DNA from: Blastomussa wellsi
Taxonomy: Eukaryota; Cnidaria; Anthozoa; Scleractinia; Plerogyridae
Length of the DNA stretch: 64,000 nt
Direction of reading: 5' to 3'
Assembly (NCBI GenBank): GCA_947652115.1
Contig: OX393561.1
Location: 39,816,331-39,880,330, forward strand
This document shows positions 1 to 8,907 of the stretch, piece after piece. Position 1 is the stretch's first letter. Each line of letters begins with the position of its first letter. The notes under the pieces are model-generated. The model was given only the letters and a program-made list of their open reading frames with translations, did no database searches and was not told where the DNA came from. A program made the position numbers and the translations under genes.

Positions 1-1502
1 GATTTGTGGTTCTGACAATTTAATATACTGTTATGTATCGACCGCAACATGCACAGGCCAAAATATAACAAAATATTACGAAAAACCGACCGATTGTGCA
101 ATAACGAGCCGAGCGTTCGACACCTCACCAACAGTGTTCGTAATATCGGAGTTATGTACTGAGAGAAACTAATTTGTAAACACCTGCAGTTCAGTTAAAG
201 GAAATTTTGGAAAATTTCATCGAATCTTGACACAAATAATACTGAATTTCTCATTACTGCATGACTTTTATTTTACTGAGCTTAATAGAGATACATATGC
301 AGGACTTTTCTCAGTTTACATCAGATTGACACTAGAATGTGCTACGATACGACTCTGTACCTATCATGTTTGATTCTCGCACAAACAAACAATAATTATC
401 TGAAATAAAAATTTTGAAAACTTGTAATAAGAGTTTGGACTACAGTATGCAAAACGAAGACCCTTTTTTCATTTCTGTCGTCAGTCGTGTATAAGGACCC
501 AAATTTCGTGAAAATTAAGATTAGTTTTATTATTGAATTTTACACGTTTGTTTTTCTTTTCCCTCGGGGGAGTTGACACTTGTTCATCCAAGAAAATAAC
601 ACGAAACGGCTAACGGGTCGAGAGAACGTAACGCACATTTTGTAAGAGAATAAAATACTCACCAAAGCACAGCGCTAGCGGAAAATTCTTCTTGGTTTTT
701 TCTTCTGTCATGTACATGTGTGAGACGTTCAACCTTATATCTCTGAAGGCGAAGAAATGTTGATTTACAAGGCAATTATTTTAAGTCAGTATCTTTGTCG
801 TACTCTAGCCAAATTCTCAGTATTTATATGGACTCTTGAACTGAATTTTTCAGCAAAGCTTACCAGTAAATGTTTAAAGACTTTTGTGATACTCAGAAAT
901 TTGATTCTTGGGCATTTCCAGTATGTGGTTTGAGGTTAGCGATATTTTCCCGTGTTTTGTAAAGATACCTAGGGAAACTGCCAGAACACCTGCTCTCCTA
1001 AGACAATAAGAAGTCACTTGCGAAGCTTTTCTATAAGATAACACAAAAAATAACAAAGCAAACTAAATGCGCTTGCGTAGGTGTCAGTAAACTCGACAAA
1101 ATTCACAGGAAAAGTTGATACTGGGGCTGTCCTACCTTCAAGCTTTGCGAGCCCAGCCAATCCAGAATGCAAAATATTAAACGAGTATTTGAATACAACA
1201 AGCAGATCTTATGAAAATGACAGATTACAAGGATCCTTTATGGTCCTTTTAACCGTCCTGTTAAAAGTATTCTAGTATTTCACGTTGAAAAGAAATAATT
1301 TTACGGTCTTTTTACCATACTGAGAGGCGAAATGTTGCAGATGAACATATTCGTTTGCCGTTTACTGTGTTTATATAAGGCCAACATTTTTTGGAACCAG
1401 GTGATTTCTGCCGAATAATATCTGGCCCTGTTAAATGTAGTAGTTCGTTTTTCGTTGGAGTTTTGATGAATTGTAGCCTGCGCAGACGAACTAAAGCCGT
1501 CG
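1..1502. other. Host non-coding DNA, nothing recognised
   Basis: AT-rich sequence with only short open frames (about 60-73 codons) on both strands. None shows a familiar motif, paired splice sites or coding-like composition. I see no RNA gene or mobile element here. Confidence 0.5.
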
Positions 1503-1865
1503 TTAAAGGGGCATTGTCACGCCATTTTAGCAAAACTTTAACGTGCCTTCAGTCAAAGGAAAACCAAAAATAATGGGTTAGTTTTGTTTCCGAAGACTAT
1601 ATTACTGCATTGAAACCGTTTACTGACGTCTGTCGTCAACGATGGCGAGGATGGAAGTGGATTGAAAATGGCCAATTTGCCATTTTTTTTCAAATTATCA
1701 AACCATCTCCTGAAAAAGTGGGAAACCTACTATCACGGTTTGTTCTCCCTTTTAAATGTTCATTTGATATCTTCTTCATAATTCTGCTGAAGTATTTTTT
1801 GCATAAGTAAAGGTATTGAGAATTTACCTGAACACTCCAAAATCACCGTGAAAATGCCCCTTTAA
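1503..1865 (+). repeat. TTAA-flanked MITE, copy 1 of 2
   Basis: The stretch begins TTAAAGGGGCATTGTCACG and ends with its near-exact reverse complement (CGTGAAAATGCCCCTTTAA), so it has about 19-bp terminal inverted repeats with TTAA at both ends. A second, diverged copy in the same orientation lies at 49767-50182 and shares the internal sequence. A TTAA target is the hallmark of piggyBac-type transposases, so this is probably a non-autonomous piggyBac-like element (inference). The short open frames in the two copies resemble each other only because the repeat does, so they are not genes. Confidence 0.8.
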
Positions 1866-2693
1866 GTAGATTACGTCTGCCGCACAGGCTAGATGAACTG
1901 AAATTGAAAGACAATGTCCTTGTGAACATTTTTTCGTTTTAATAAACTTTGCCTGAGTCGTTGTCATTTTGCAAGTGCAATGTTTATTTTTTAGCTACTT
2001 GTTTCCAGATTACCATCAAAACATGGGGCCTAAATATAAAAACAGTCATATCAGTGGCTATCAGTATCTAAGCTGATCAAATTCATCAATTGCAATTTGA
2101 TTTCATTTTTGGCTTCCATATTCAATTTTTGACCGGTGATAGCATAAATTCTTACAAATCAAAGAAAGCCATGAAATAATAGTAACCGAGGCAGAAAAAT
2201 ACAGAAAATGTAAAAATTAACCGGCTGAGAAGAAACTTGCATGGATGGCTTCAAAAAGAAGAAGATATCGGCTGAATAAAAGTTGACCCTGTTTGATTAT
2301 CCAAGTCGCCTTCCAAGTATCCTTCTTCCTTTGAATTGTTTTCGCTCATTCGATCATGGCAGGCCTTGCTGATTTTGCAACTTTGTGCTTAAAAGCCTGA
2401 AATTCGGACAATACGTGACACTTGCCACGCTATGAGTTGTCCCGTGAAATTATTTCAAACTATACTTTTTTACATAATAATGACAACAGTTGTGGATTTT
2501 TTTGATCGCGATCCCGAGAACTGGAATGTTTCTTACACGATCACTCCCATAATAATTTTTGTTTAATTTTCCATTTTTCATCAACATTAATTCACTGGAA
2601 CACGACAAGTCCAAATTAATAAACGATAAGGTGCTTGAACCGAGGAAAAAGTTGCGTTGCAACTTCAAGGCTTACAAATTTGTGCTAAAATAT
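1866..2693. other. Host non-coding DNA, nothing recognised
   Basis: AT-rich, no supportable gene. A short block near 2550-2590 resembles one near 41320-41360 (a shared run around TTTTGTTTAATTTTCC), suggesting an old dispersed repeat that is too short to classify. Confidence 0.4.
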
Positions 2694-2911
2694 TCAAATC
2701 AATGTTTCGGTGGACAACAAAGAGACTAAACACTGCATATTGGATGTAAAATTGCCACAGTTACATCGGGCTCCCTCTCGTTCGACTGGATGGCAAAAGG
2801 CATCGATGTCCTTCAGTTCTTGAATCTTTGAAGCCTTTACAGCGACCGACGTTGAATTTCGACGCAAAAGCTCGAAGTCCCAAATTACTGCACCCGATGA
2901 TTCTTGGCTGC
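2694..2911 (-). pseudogene. Host gene exon 2, 3' part (split by the Polinton)
   Basis: Minus-strand open frame ending in TGA at 2694-2696 and abutting the left TGTCC flank of the Polinton. The other piece of the exon (17999-18017, 19 nt) lies on the far side of the element. The two pieces total 237 nt, exactly 79 codons, and join in frame when one TGTCC copy is removed. The encoded part is acidic to neutral with a Cys-rich patch near its end (residues reading CNCGN). I do not recognise the protein. In this haplotype the exon is interrupted by 15 kb, so the gene is probably inactive unless another intact allele or copy exists. Confidence 0.65.
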
Positions 2912-2916
2912 TGTCC
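2912..2916. other. Target-site duplication, left copy (TGTCC)
   Basis: TGTCC directly precedes the left terminal repeat and recurs at 17999-18003 directly after the right one. Polintons usually give 6 bp. Here only 5 bp match (TGTCCA versus TGTCCT if extended). The in-frame join of the flanking exon supports a 5-bp duplication. Confidence 0.75.
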
Positions 2917-3101
2917 ACACACATAACACTGGGTGGTTCTAGCGCATGGATTTTTTTGGGTTTGAGTGGGGGATGACGTTGTGGTTTACGCATCCCGGCT
3001 CACCAGCTCGCCGGCTCGCCGGGATGCGTACACCACAACGTCATCCCCCACTCAAACCCAAAAAAATCCATGCGCCAGAGACCACCCAGTATTATGTGTG
3101 T
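2917..3101. repeat. Terminal palindrome inside left TIR
   Basis: 185-bp near-perfect inverted repeat centred at about 3009. The outer arm is repeated in reverse complement by the inner arm, with a GC-rich asymmetric loop of about 26 nt (around 2997-3022, rich in CGGC/GCCG). The right TIR has the same structure, and its loop is the exact reverse complement of the left loop, as expected for two ends of one inverted repeat. A terminus that can fold into a long hairpin recalls hairpin telomeres, but this is inference. Confidence 0.9.
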
Positions 3102-3255
3102 GGAATGAACATGGCAAAAACCACTGCGCATAAGAGGAGGCTGCACGCCTTCAAATGGAAAACGGGGGCACAAATCAATGGGGCAACTTTCAAGGAAACA
3201 CAAATTTCACATTTTGCGCCAGGAATTATTTTTCATTTGAAGAAATGTGCGCACA

Positions 3256-3267
3256 TTTATAAATAAC
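3256..3267 (+). promoter_or_regulatory. TATA-like start signal of the polymerase gene
   Basis: TTTATAAATA at 3256-3265 stands 2 bp before the ATG at 3268. The same place in the right TIR reads ATATATAGAAC before the ATG of the outermost right gene, so this signal belongs to the TIR and serves both ends. Confidence 0.55.
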
Positions 3268-6200
3268 ATGGCAGCAGCACGTGATGATGATGACCTTATT
3301 CTTGAAGAGGCAATCAGAAGGCTTCAAGTTGAAAATGAAAATTTGCGCAGGCAAAGGGTGATTGAAGAACCTTTACCTGAGGAAGAACGTTTTGAATTTT
3401 TTCAAAAATTTGATGAATTTGTAAGAAGGGAAGAAGAAGAAGATAATGCAGTCATTGAAAGAGCATTAGCTGTTGTTGAAAGAGAGAGAGCAGCAGGCCG
3501 GTTGACGCAAGAAAGATTGGAAAGATTTATCAAAAATCTTGTCAATCAATTTGAAAATGGTACAAGCAAAAGAGAAAAATTTAAAGAAGTTGAAGAGTGG
3601 GTCAAACTTTTCCAAACCCATTATGACCCTGTTGAATATGAAAAGATTGCAAGAAATTTATCAGATGATTTTCCTGGACTTTCATTGCAAAATGTGAAAA
3701 TTTTACTGCAAGGACTGAAAAATCGATTTCTGAGAAAAGAAATTCACGACAGATTTGTTTTGGCAGAAACAAATTTCCGAGGATGGCTTCACGTGTGGTC
3801 AATGCAGGTATCAGAACTTAACTTTAAAAACAAGGATCGTTGGAACCCCCATTCAAAAGGTTTTTATAACCCCGCTGCAAAGGATATTTTAGTTTTTGCA
3901 AAAGAGTACCGTGAAAAGTTCATTGAACTGCTCAAAAAGGAGATGAAAGAGATGGGGATGGTGAAAGTCTTATTTTCTTTTGATACAAAGTTTTCAACAA
4001 AAGATGAAAAGAGAGAAATCAAACAGTATTATAAAAGTAAACTGTATATTTTCCAAAAATTTGACGAAGAAGAGATCACGGAAAAATTCGATGAATTTAT
4101 TGAAGATTCAAAAAGCAGAACGGAAGTCTCAGTTCAAAATTCAGAAATGGTGTTTGAAAAAATAAAACAAGTGTATGTGCATGTTGCAAAATATGAACCA
4201 CTGAAAGGAGGAACATGGTTGCCACTTCCACCAAAACTTGCAGCAAAGAAAGCAATTGTTAACGTGAAAAACGTGGACAATGAATGTCTGAAGTGGGCGT
4301 TGAGATCAGCACTTTTCCCAGCGGGAAAGGACGCGCAAAGGCCGAGCAAATACCCTGTCAATGTTGGCATCAATTGGAAGGGAATCGATTTCCCCACACC
4401 GATCAAGCAGATAAAAAAGCTTGAGGCACAAAATCCAAAACTGGCAATCAATTTATATGGTTGGGACAAAGAAAAAGACTGTTTCATGGGAGGTTTATGG
4501 TTCAGCGAGAAAAGTCATGAAGTGCCAAGGATCAACCTGATTATTATTGTGGATGGGGAGAACAATCATTACTGCTGGGTCAAACGAATGAGCGCATTGG
4601 TTTATGATCAGACAAAACATTGTGGAAAAAAGCACTTTTGCAATATGTGTATTACACATTTCAGAACAGAGGAAAAGTTGGAGGAGCATCAAAAACAATG
4701 TGAAGGTTTGAATGGCAGGCCAACAGTGATCGAAATGCCGGAAAAAGGAAAAAACATCCTGAAGTATCAAAATTTCCAAAAACAGATGAAGGCGCCTTTC
4801 GTGATTTATGCAGATTTTGAGGCGCTTGTAAAAAAGATTGAATACCGCGAGTGCGAAAATCAAGAACAAAGTTACACAGAAAAAACTGAAATCCACGAAG
4901 CGTGTGGATACGCCTGGATATGTGTGAGAAGTGATGGAGAAATAATGAATTCAAAAGTTTTCAGAGGGCAAAATGCAGTGGCAAATTTTCTGAGCGACAT
5001 TGTGCAAGAAGAACAAAATCTGAGAGAAAGTGTGGAAGAGAAAGAACCAATAAGAATGGAACCGGAAGATTGGGAAAATTTCAACAACGCAAAAGATTGT
5101 CACATTTGTGGCAAAAGTCTAACGAAAGAAAATTTCCTTGACTCACTGCCTGCATGGAAAAAAGAAAAATATTTGGGACAGGTGCACAAAAAATGTTTCT
5201 GGTTTGTGCAAAAAAGGGTTGCGTGCCTTTGCATGAAAAGGTTGGACAAAAAGCAAAAAGAAGCAGCCGACAAACAAGAAAAGTGTCAATTCTGTGAAAA
5301 ACCGTTGATCCAACCAACTTTCAGAGACGCGGTGAAAGACCATTGCCATGTGACAGGCAAGTTTCGGGGGGCCGCGCACAACGATTGCAATTTAAAACTG
5401 AAACTGAAGCCCAAATTTTTCAAAATCCCAGTTGTATTTCACAACCTGAGAGGTTACGACGCGCACCACCTGATGCAGGCGATGGCGCAGCAGGAAAAGG
5501 ATGTGAAATGTGTGGCCAACAACATGGAAAAGTACATCACATTTTCCATGGGGAATCTGCAGTTCATAGACAGTCTGAATTTCATGCAAGGAAGCCTTGA
5601 CGCGCTTGTGAAAGCAACGCCCCCAGAAAAGCTGAAAATCACCAAAACATCAATGGACAGCTCCCAGGTTGAGTTGTTGTTTCAAAAAGGAATCTATCCA
5701 TATGAGTACATGGACTCATGGGAGAGGTTCGAAGAGACAAAACTGCCGCACAAAAAGCTGTTTTACAGCAAACTGAACGACGAAGCCATTTCAGACGCTG
5801 AATATGCGCACGCGCAGAAAGTGTGGGAAGTCTTTGACTGTAAAAACCTGGGAGATTATCATGACTTGTATGTGAAAACAGACGTGGCACTGCTGGCGGA
5901 TGTTTTTGAAAATTTCAGGGATCTGTGTCAAGAGCAGTACGGGCTGGACCCGGCGAATTATTTCACATCGCCAGGGCTGAGTTGGGACGCGCTTCTGAAA
6001 ATGTCTGGCATTGAGCTGGAGCTATTGACGGACATTGACAAGCATCTTTTTGTGGAAAGGGGGCTGCGCGGCGGGATCTCAAATGTCAGCAAAAGGTATG
6101 TCAGAGCCAACAACCCAGAAGTGGAGGGCTACGATGAGACCAAACCGAAAAAATTTATTATGTATCTCGACGCGAACAACCTTTACGGCTGGGCCATGTG

Positions 6201-7494
6201 CCAGCCAATGCCCGTGAGAGGATTCAAATGGAGAAGCGTGCTGCCCACGGAAGAAGAAATTTTGAAGAAAAAAGAAGACGCCAAAACCGGCTGGATTCTT
6301 GAGGTTGACCTCGAATATCCGGAGGAGTTGCATGAAGAGCACAACAGTTATCCGCTGGCGCCGGAAAAAAAGGCGGTAAAAAAAGAGGACATGTCAGACT
6401 ACCAGCACCGTCTGATGGACGAACTGGAAATCAAAAGACCAAAAGAAAAGAAACTGCTGCTGACACTGGAAGACAAAAACAACTACGTCGTGCACTACAG
6501 GAACTTGCAGTTTTATCTGCAACAGGGGATGAGGCTGAAAAAGGTCCACAAAGTTCTGGAGTTCGAGCAATCACCGTGGATGAAACCGTACATCATGATG
6601 AACACCAATTTCCGCAAAAGATCAAAAAGCGCTTTTGAAAAAGACTTTTACAAACTGATGAACAACTCGGTTTTCGGGAAAACGATGGAGAACCTGCGGA
6701 AGCGCACGGACATCAAAATCGTGAAAAGTGAAGAAAAAGAAAAAGTCAGAAAATTTGTTGCCAGTCCGTTGTTCTCAAGGTTCGCCCAATTCACAAACAA
6801 CATGGCGGGGATCCACATGCACAAAGGGAAGCTGGTGCTGAACAAACCGGTGTACACGGGCATGACGATCTTGGACAACAGCAAGATCCTCATGTACGAC
6901 TTTTTCTACAACCACCTGAAAAAGCGGTACGGATCAAAATGTGAACTTGTTTACACGGACACGGACAGTCTTCTGCTTGAGATCGAAACAGAAGACGTTT
7001 ACAAAGACATCGCGACAACGAAAGAAATGTATGACCTGAGTGATTACCCGCAAGACCATCCACTTAACTCAGACGAGAACAAAAAAGTCTTGGGCAAAAT
7101 GAAAGATGAATGCGCGGGGACACCCATCGCGGAAGCCATCTGTCTCAGGTCAAAAATGTATTCCATCCTCCGAGGGGACGAAAAAAATATCAAAAAGGCG
7201 AAGGGGGTCAAAAAGTGTGTCGTCAAGAAAAACATTTCCCACGAGCAGTACCGTGAAATGATTTTTGGCGAGAAGAAACAGCTGAAGCATGGAATGAACA
7301 TTCTGCGGAGCGAGGGGCATGAAATTTACGGAATGCACGTGAACAAGATTTCACTGTGTGCGTTTGACTCAAAACGCTGGATTGCAGATGACGGGATCCA
7401 CACAAAAGCTTTTGGTTTCAAAGAAAAAATGTTCACAGAAGAGGAACTCGAAGAGATGGCGGCTTTTCTGGAAGGCATTCACTTTAATGTTTGA
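3268..7494 (+). CDS. Protein-primed type family B DNA polymerase (pPolB) of Polinton
   Basis: Replicative DNA polymerase of the element, 1408 residues from the ATG at 3268. A frame opening at a GTG (3247) has no eukaryotic support, and the TATA-like signal sits just before 3268. Layout: acidic coiled-coil N-terminus; a segment with a Cys near 340 (DNECLKW) and a His near 434 (NNHYCWVK), typical of invertebrate Polinton polymerases; a C..C...H...C finger near 450-480; exonuclease motif I (YADFE, D516/E518); zinc and EndoVII-like treble clef insert (about 635-710, with DHCH); Exo II (FHNLRGYD, N726/D731); Exo III (YVKTD, Y868/D872). Polymerase motif A is DANNLYG (D968), motif B is NNSVFG (1132-1137), motif C is YTDTDS (D1231/D1233). 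All catalytic acids are present, so it looks functional. The long insert between motifs A and B fits the TPR2 position. It converges tail-to-tail with the 7479-7685 gene, overlapping by 16 bp. Confidence 0.96.
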   Translation: MAAARDDDDLILEEAIRRLQVENENLRRQRVIEEPLPEEERFEFFQKFDEFVRREEEEDNAVIERALAVVERERAAGRLTQERLERFIKNLVNQFENGTSKREKFKEVEEWVKLFQTHYDPVEYEKIARNLSDDFPGLSLQNVKILLQGLKNRFLRKEIHDRFVLAETNFRGWLHVWSMQVSELNFKNKDRWNPHSKGFYNPAAKDILVFAKEYREKFIELLKKEMKEMGMVKVLFSFDTKFSTKDEKREIKQYYKSKLYIFQKFDEEEITEKFDEFIEDSKSRTEVSVQNSEMVFEKIKQVYVHVAKYEPLKGGTWLPLPPKLAAKKAIVNVKNVDNECLKWALRSALFPAGKDAQRPSKYPVNVGINWKGIDFPTPIKQIKKLEAQNPKLAINLYGWDKEKDCFMGGLWFSEKSHEVPRINLIIIVDGENNHYCWVKRMSALVYDQTKHCGKKHFCNMCITHFRTEEKLEEHQKQCEGLNGRPTVIEMPEKGKNILKYQNFQKQMKAPFVIYADFEALVKKIEYRECENQEQSYTEKTEIHEACGYAWICVRSDGEIMNSKVFRGQNAVANFLSDIVQEEQNLRESVEEKEPIRMEPEDWENFNNAKDCHICGKSLTKENFLDSLPAWKKEKYLGQVHKKCFWFVQKRVACLCMKRLDKKQKEAADKQEKCQFCEKPLIQPTFRDAVKDHCHVTGKFRGAAHNDCNLKLKLKPKFFKIPVVFHNLRGYDAHHLMQAMAQQEKDVKCVANNMEKYITFSMGNLQFIDSLNFMQGSLDALVKATPPEKLKITKTSMDSSQVELLFQKGIYPYEYMDSWERFEETKLPHKKLFYSKLNDEAISDAEYAHAQKVWEVFDCKNLGDYHDLYVKTDVALLADVFENFRDLCQEQYGLDPANYFTSPGLSWDALLKMSGIELELLTDIDKHLFVERGLRGGISNVSKRYVRANNPEVEGYDETKPKKFIMYLDANNLYGWAMCQPMPVRGFKWRSVLPTEEEILKKKEDAKTGWILEVDLEYPEELHEEHNSYPLAPEKKAVKKEDMSDYQHRLMDELEIKRPKEKKLLLTLEDKNNYVVHYRNLQFYLQQGMRLKKVHKVLEFEQSPWMKPYIMMNTNFRKRSKSAFEKDFYKLMNNSVFGKTMENLRKRTDIKIVKSEEKEKVRKFVASPLFSRFAQFTNNMAGIHMHKGKLVLNKPVYTGMTILDNSKILMYDFFYNHLKKRYGSKCELVYTDTDSLLLEIETEDVYKDIATTKEMYDLSDYPQDHPLNSDENKKVLGKMKDECAGTPIAEAICLRSKMYSILRGDEKNIKKAKGVKKCVVKKNISHEQYREMIFGEKKQLKHGMNILRSEGHEIYGMHVNKISLCAFDSKRWIADDGIHTKAFGFKEKMFTEEELEEMAAFLEGIHFNV

Positions 7495-7685
7495 GCCACC
7501 TCACGCGGGTCCAAACTTTGTAAATAATTCACAATGGCTTGATCAAGAAAAATGACTTCCTTTTCATAGGATGGGCAGGGTTTTTGAAAAACAACATAGC
7601 ATGCATTATTGGAAAGCTCTTTGATGGCGCGTTTTTTTCCTTTGCTTGAGGTTTGAACAATAACACCGTTGCGTCCACGGCCCAT
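7479..7685 (-). CDS. Small Polinton protein, unknown (68 aa)
   Basis: Begins MGRGRNG, has a basic N-terminal third (around KGKKRAIK) and ends with a predicted helical stretch. ATG at 7683-7685. It fills the interval between the integrase stop (22 bp upstream) and the end of the polymerase gene, which it overlaps by 16 bp on the opposite strand. No cysteine pair or membrane segment is seen. Gene status rests on tight packing, its own start codon and a complete lack of other coding in the gap. Function unknown. Confidence 0.5.
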   Translation of the reverse strand: MGRGRNGVIVQTSSKGKKRAIKELSNNACYVVFQKPCPSYEKEVIFLDQAIVNYLQSLDPREVAQTLK

Positions 7686-7707
7686 TTTTCAAATTTCATT
7701 TGTTTAT

Positions 7708-8706
7708 TCAACTGTCCACGCTGGCTGGCGGGAGAACGGTGTTTTTTGGGACAATCTGCAGCTCTTCACGCACAAAACCGCGCTTGGGTCCATCATGCAA
7801 ATAGTACAGAACGGGCTGATCGGGTTTTTGTAAAACCTTTTCAATGGTGAAAACTTTCAAAGACCAGATCGGATCCGTGGCTCTTTTTTTCCCCCCTTCA
7901 AGCTCACCAGGTTCGTAAAGATGACGAACCTGAACAAGATATGGCAGGATTTTTTCATCCTTCCCAACAGGTCTGTGATAAGCAGTCGAAGGTTTCGAAT
8001 AAACAGATTTCTCTTCGATTGCAACAGCGGGTTTCTTTCCGATGAGGCTGGTCACCTCGTTGTTCAAAGCCGAAACAACTTCAGAAAGTCTTTTCACCCA
8101 TGCCCTGGACCGCTGGCCCTCAGGCAGCCGCATTTCCACGGCATACTGGTGACCGAACAGGCGTTCGGCAAGGGTGCGGTTGTAACGTTCAACAATGGCC
8201 TGATCGCGGTGAATGTTGACGCGCCCGCGCCGGATGAAAGTTTTGTGATTTTCCATGACTTTCGTCACGGCGCCCATGAATTCGCGCCCAGGGTCAACTT
8301 GCAACATTTCAGGCCATTTCAAAGGGCCGCGCTTGTAAATTTTCTGAAAAGCCTGAGCAACCTCATCAGAATTTTTCGAGGTCAAGGGTTCGGACTCTTT
8401 GAAACGGCTGGCCACGTCGACAACGTTCAGCGCGTATTTCCAGACTTTGCGACCGCGAGGCAGTTTATCGTGAGGCAAAAAAAGAAGGTCCGCCTGGTGG
8501 ACCTTGTTGGGTAAGGACACGTCGAATTTCGGTCGAGGTATATGCTTCGGCGCCGGAAGGAATATCTGCCAGAGGGCTTGCTGGATCAACCACTTTTTTG
8601 CGGTGTCTTCCGAGACGTTTGCAGCCGCGGCCATTTTTTTGATGGCGGCAATGCCTTTCCAATAACCGCCAGGGCTGTAGTATATCTTCGCGAGTTTGGT
8701 GTCCAT
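7708..8706 (-). CDS. Polinton integrase (rve family, DDE) with chromodomain-like tail
   Basis: 332-residue retrovirus-like integrase that would insert the element DNA. The first about 50 residues form a helical N-terminal region (YYSPGGYWKG, then a helix-turn-helix-like VSEDTAKKWL). The catalytic core shows D73 (HQADLLF), D138 (LQVDPGREF) and E173 (AIVERYNRTL), a DD35E-type spacing. The last about 60 residues (PIWSLKVFTIEKVL to VREELQIV) resemble the chromodomain-like tail common in Polinton integrases, which may steer target choice. All three acids are present, so it looks active. It heads the long minus-strand gene block's 3' side. The TATA-like TTTATATGGA signal overlaps its ATG, implying an extremely short 5' leader or initiation downstream. 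Confidence 0.95.
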   Translation of the reverse strand: MDTKLAKIYYSPGGYWKGIAAIKKMAAAANVSEDTAKKWLIQQALWQIFLPAPKHIPRPKFDVSLPNKVHQADLLFLPHDKLPRGRKVWKYALNVVDVASRFKESEPLTSKNSDEVAQAFQKIYKRGPLKWPEMLQVDPGREFMGAVTKVMENHKTFIRRGRVNIHRDQAIVERYNRTLAERLFGHQYAVEMRLPEGQRSRAWVKRLSEVVSALNNEVTSLIGKKPAVAIEEKSVYSKPSTAYHRPVGKDEKILPYLVQVRHLYEPGELEGGKKRATDPIWSLKVFTIEKVLQKPDQPVLYYLHDGPKRGFVREELQIVPKNTVLPPASVDS

Positions 8707-8735
8707 ATAAACGAGGTGAAAAAAAGTTTAAATGT
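8703..8735 (-). promoter_or_regulatory. Promoter-like block A before integrase
   Basis: On the minus strand this reads TTTAAAC, a run of T, CACCTCG, then TTTATATGGA whose ATG is the integrase start. A nearly identical block lies at 8875-8907 before the next gene upstream. Two copies with the same order and spacing suggest a shared regulatory signal rather than chance. Confidence 0.55.
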
Positions 8736-8878
8736 TAGCAGATGAATCTTGTTTTGGTTTTCCCGCAAGAGGCGCATTTGACTTTCAGAAAGGTTTGCCC
8801 ATTTTTTGTTTTTCCGAGTCTTTCACTCCCACGAACGTTGGGGGTGATCTTCTTCTCATACACACAGTAGAAATCCAT
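8735..8878 (-). CDS. DUF5679-like 47-residue zinc-ribbon-type protein
   Basis: Short minus-strand gene (ATG at 8876-8878, TAA at 8735-8737) of 47 residues. The core reads TKNGQTFLKVKCASCG, followed by KTKTRFIC. This matches my memory of the DUF5679 family, small proteins found in several large DNA viruses and archaeal viruses, with a TKNG...C..CG...RFI pattern. The N-terminal half has only one Cys (DFYCVYEKK) where the family usually has a second pair, so the metal site may be altered. It lies between the integrase and a membrane protein gene, with its own promoter block. Function unknown; a nucleic-acid or protein-binding zinc ribbon is inference. Confidence 0.65.
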   Translation of the reverse strand: MDFYCVYEKKITPNVRGSERLGKTKNGQTFLKVKCASCGKTKTRFIC

Positions 8879-8907
8879 ATAAAAGAGGTAAAAAAAAGTT
8901 TAAAAGA
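8875..8907 (-). promoter_or_regulatory. Promoter-like block B before the DUF5679-like gene
   Basis: Second copy of the block at 8703-8735: TTTAAAC, a run of T, ACCTC, then TTTTATATGGA with the ATG embedded. It overlaps the stop codon region of the gene ending at 8900. Confidence 0.55.

Larger units (their letters stand above)
2917..3271 (+). repeat. Polinton left terminal inverted repeat
   Basis: Begins ACACACATAACACTGGG and matches the reverse complement of 17642-17998 with scattered substitutions and small indels. The inner boundary falls at the ATGG of the polymerase start codon. The outer half (2917-3101) is itself a palindrome; the inner half is unique and contains the TATA-like start signal of the polymerase gene. 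Confidence 0.9.

Noticed and set aside
2450..2668. 72-codon minus-strand frame sharing NGKLNK with one at 41253-41519
   Set aside because: The similarity comes from about 45 bp of a dispersed repeat and the frames otherwise differ.
3247..3267. GTG-started seven-residue extension of the polymerase
   Set aside because: GTG is not a normal eukaryotic start, and the TATA-like signal overlaps these codons; the ATG at 3268 is preferred.
7921..8514. 197-codon plus-strand frame
   Set aside because: Lies wholly antisense to the integrase, which has clear catalytic residues.
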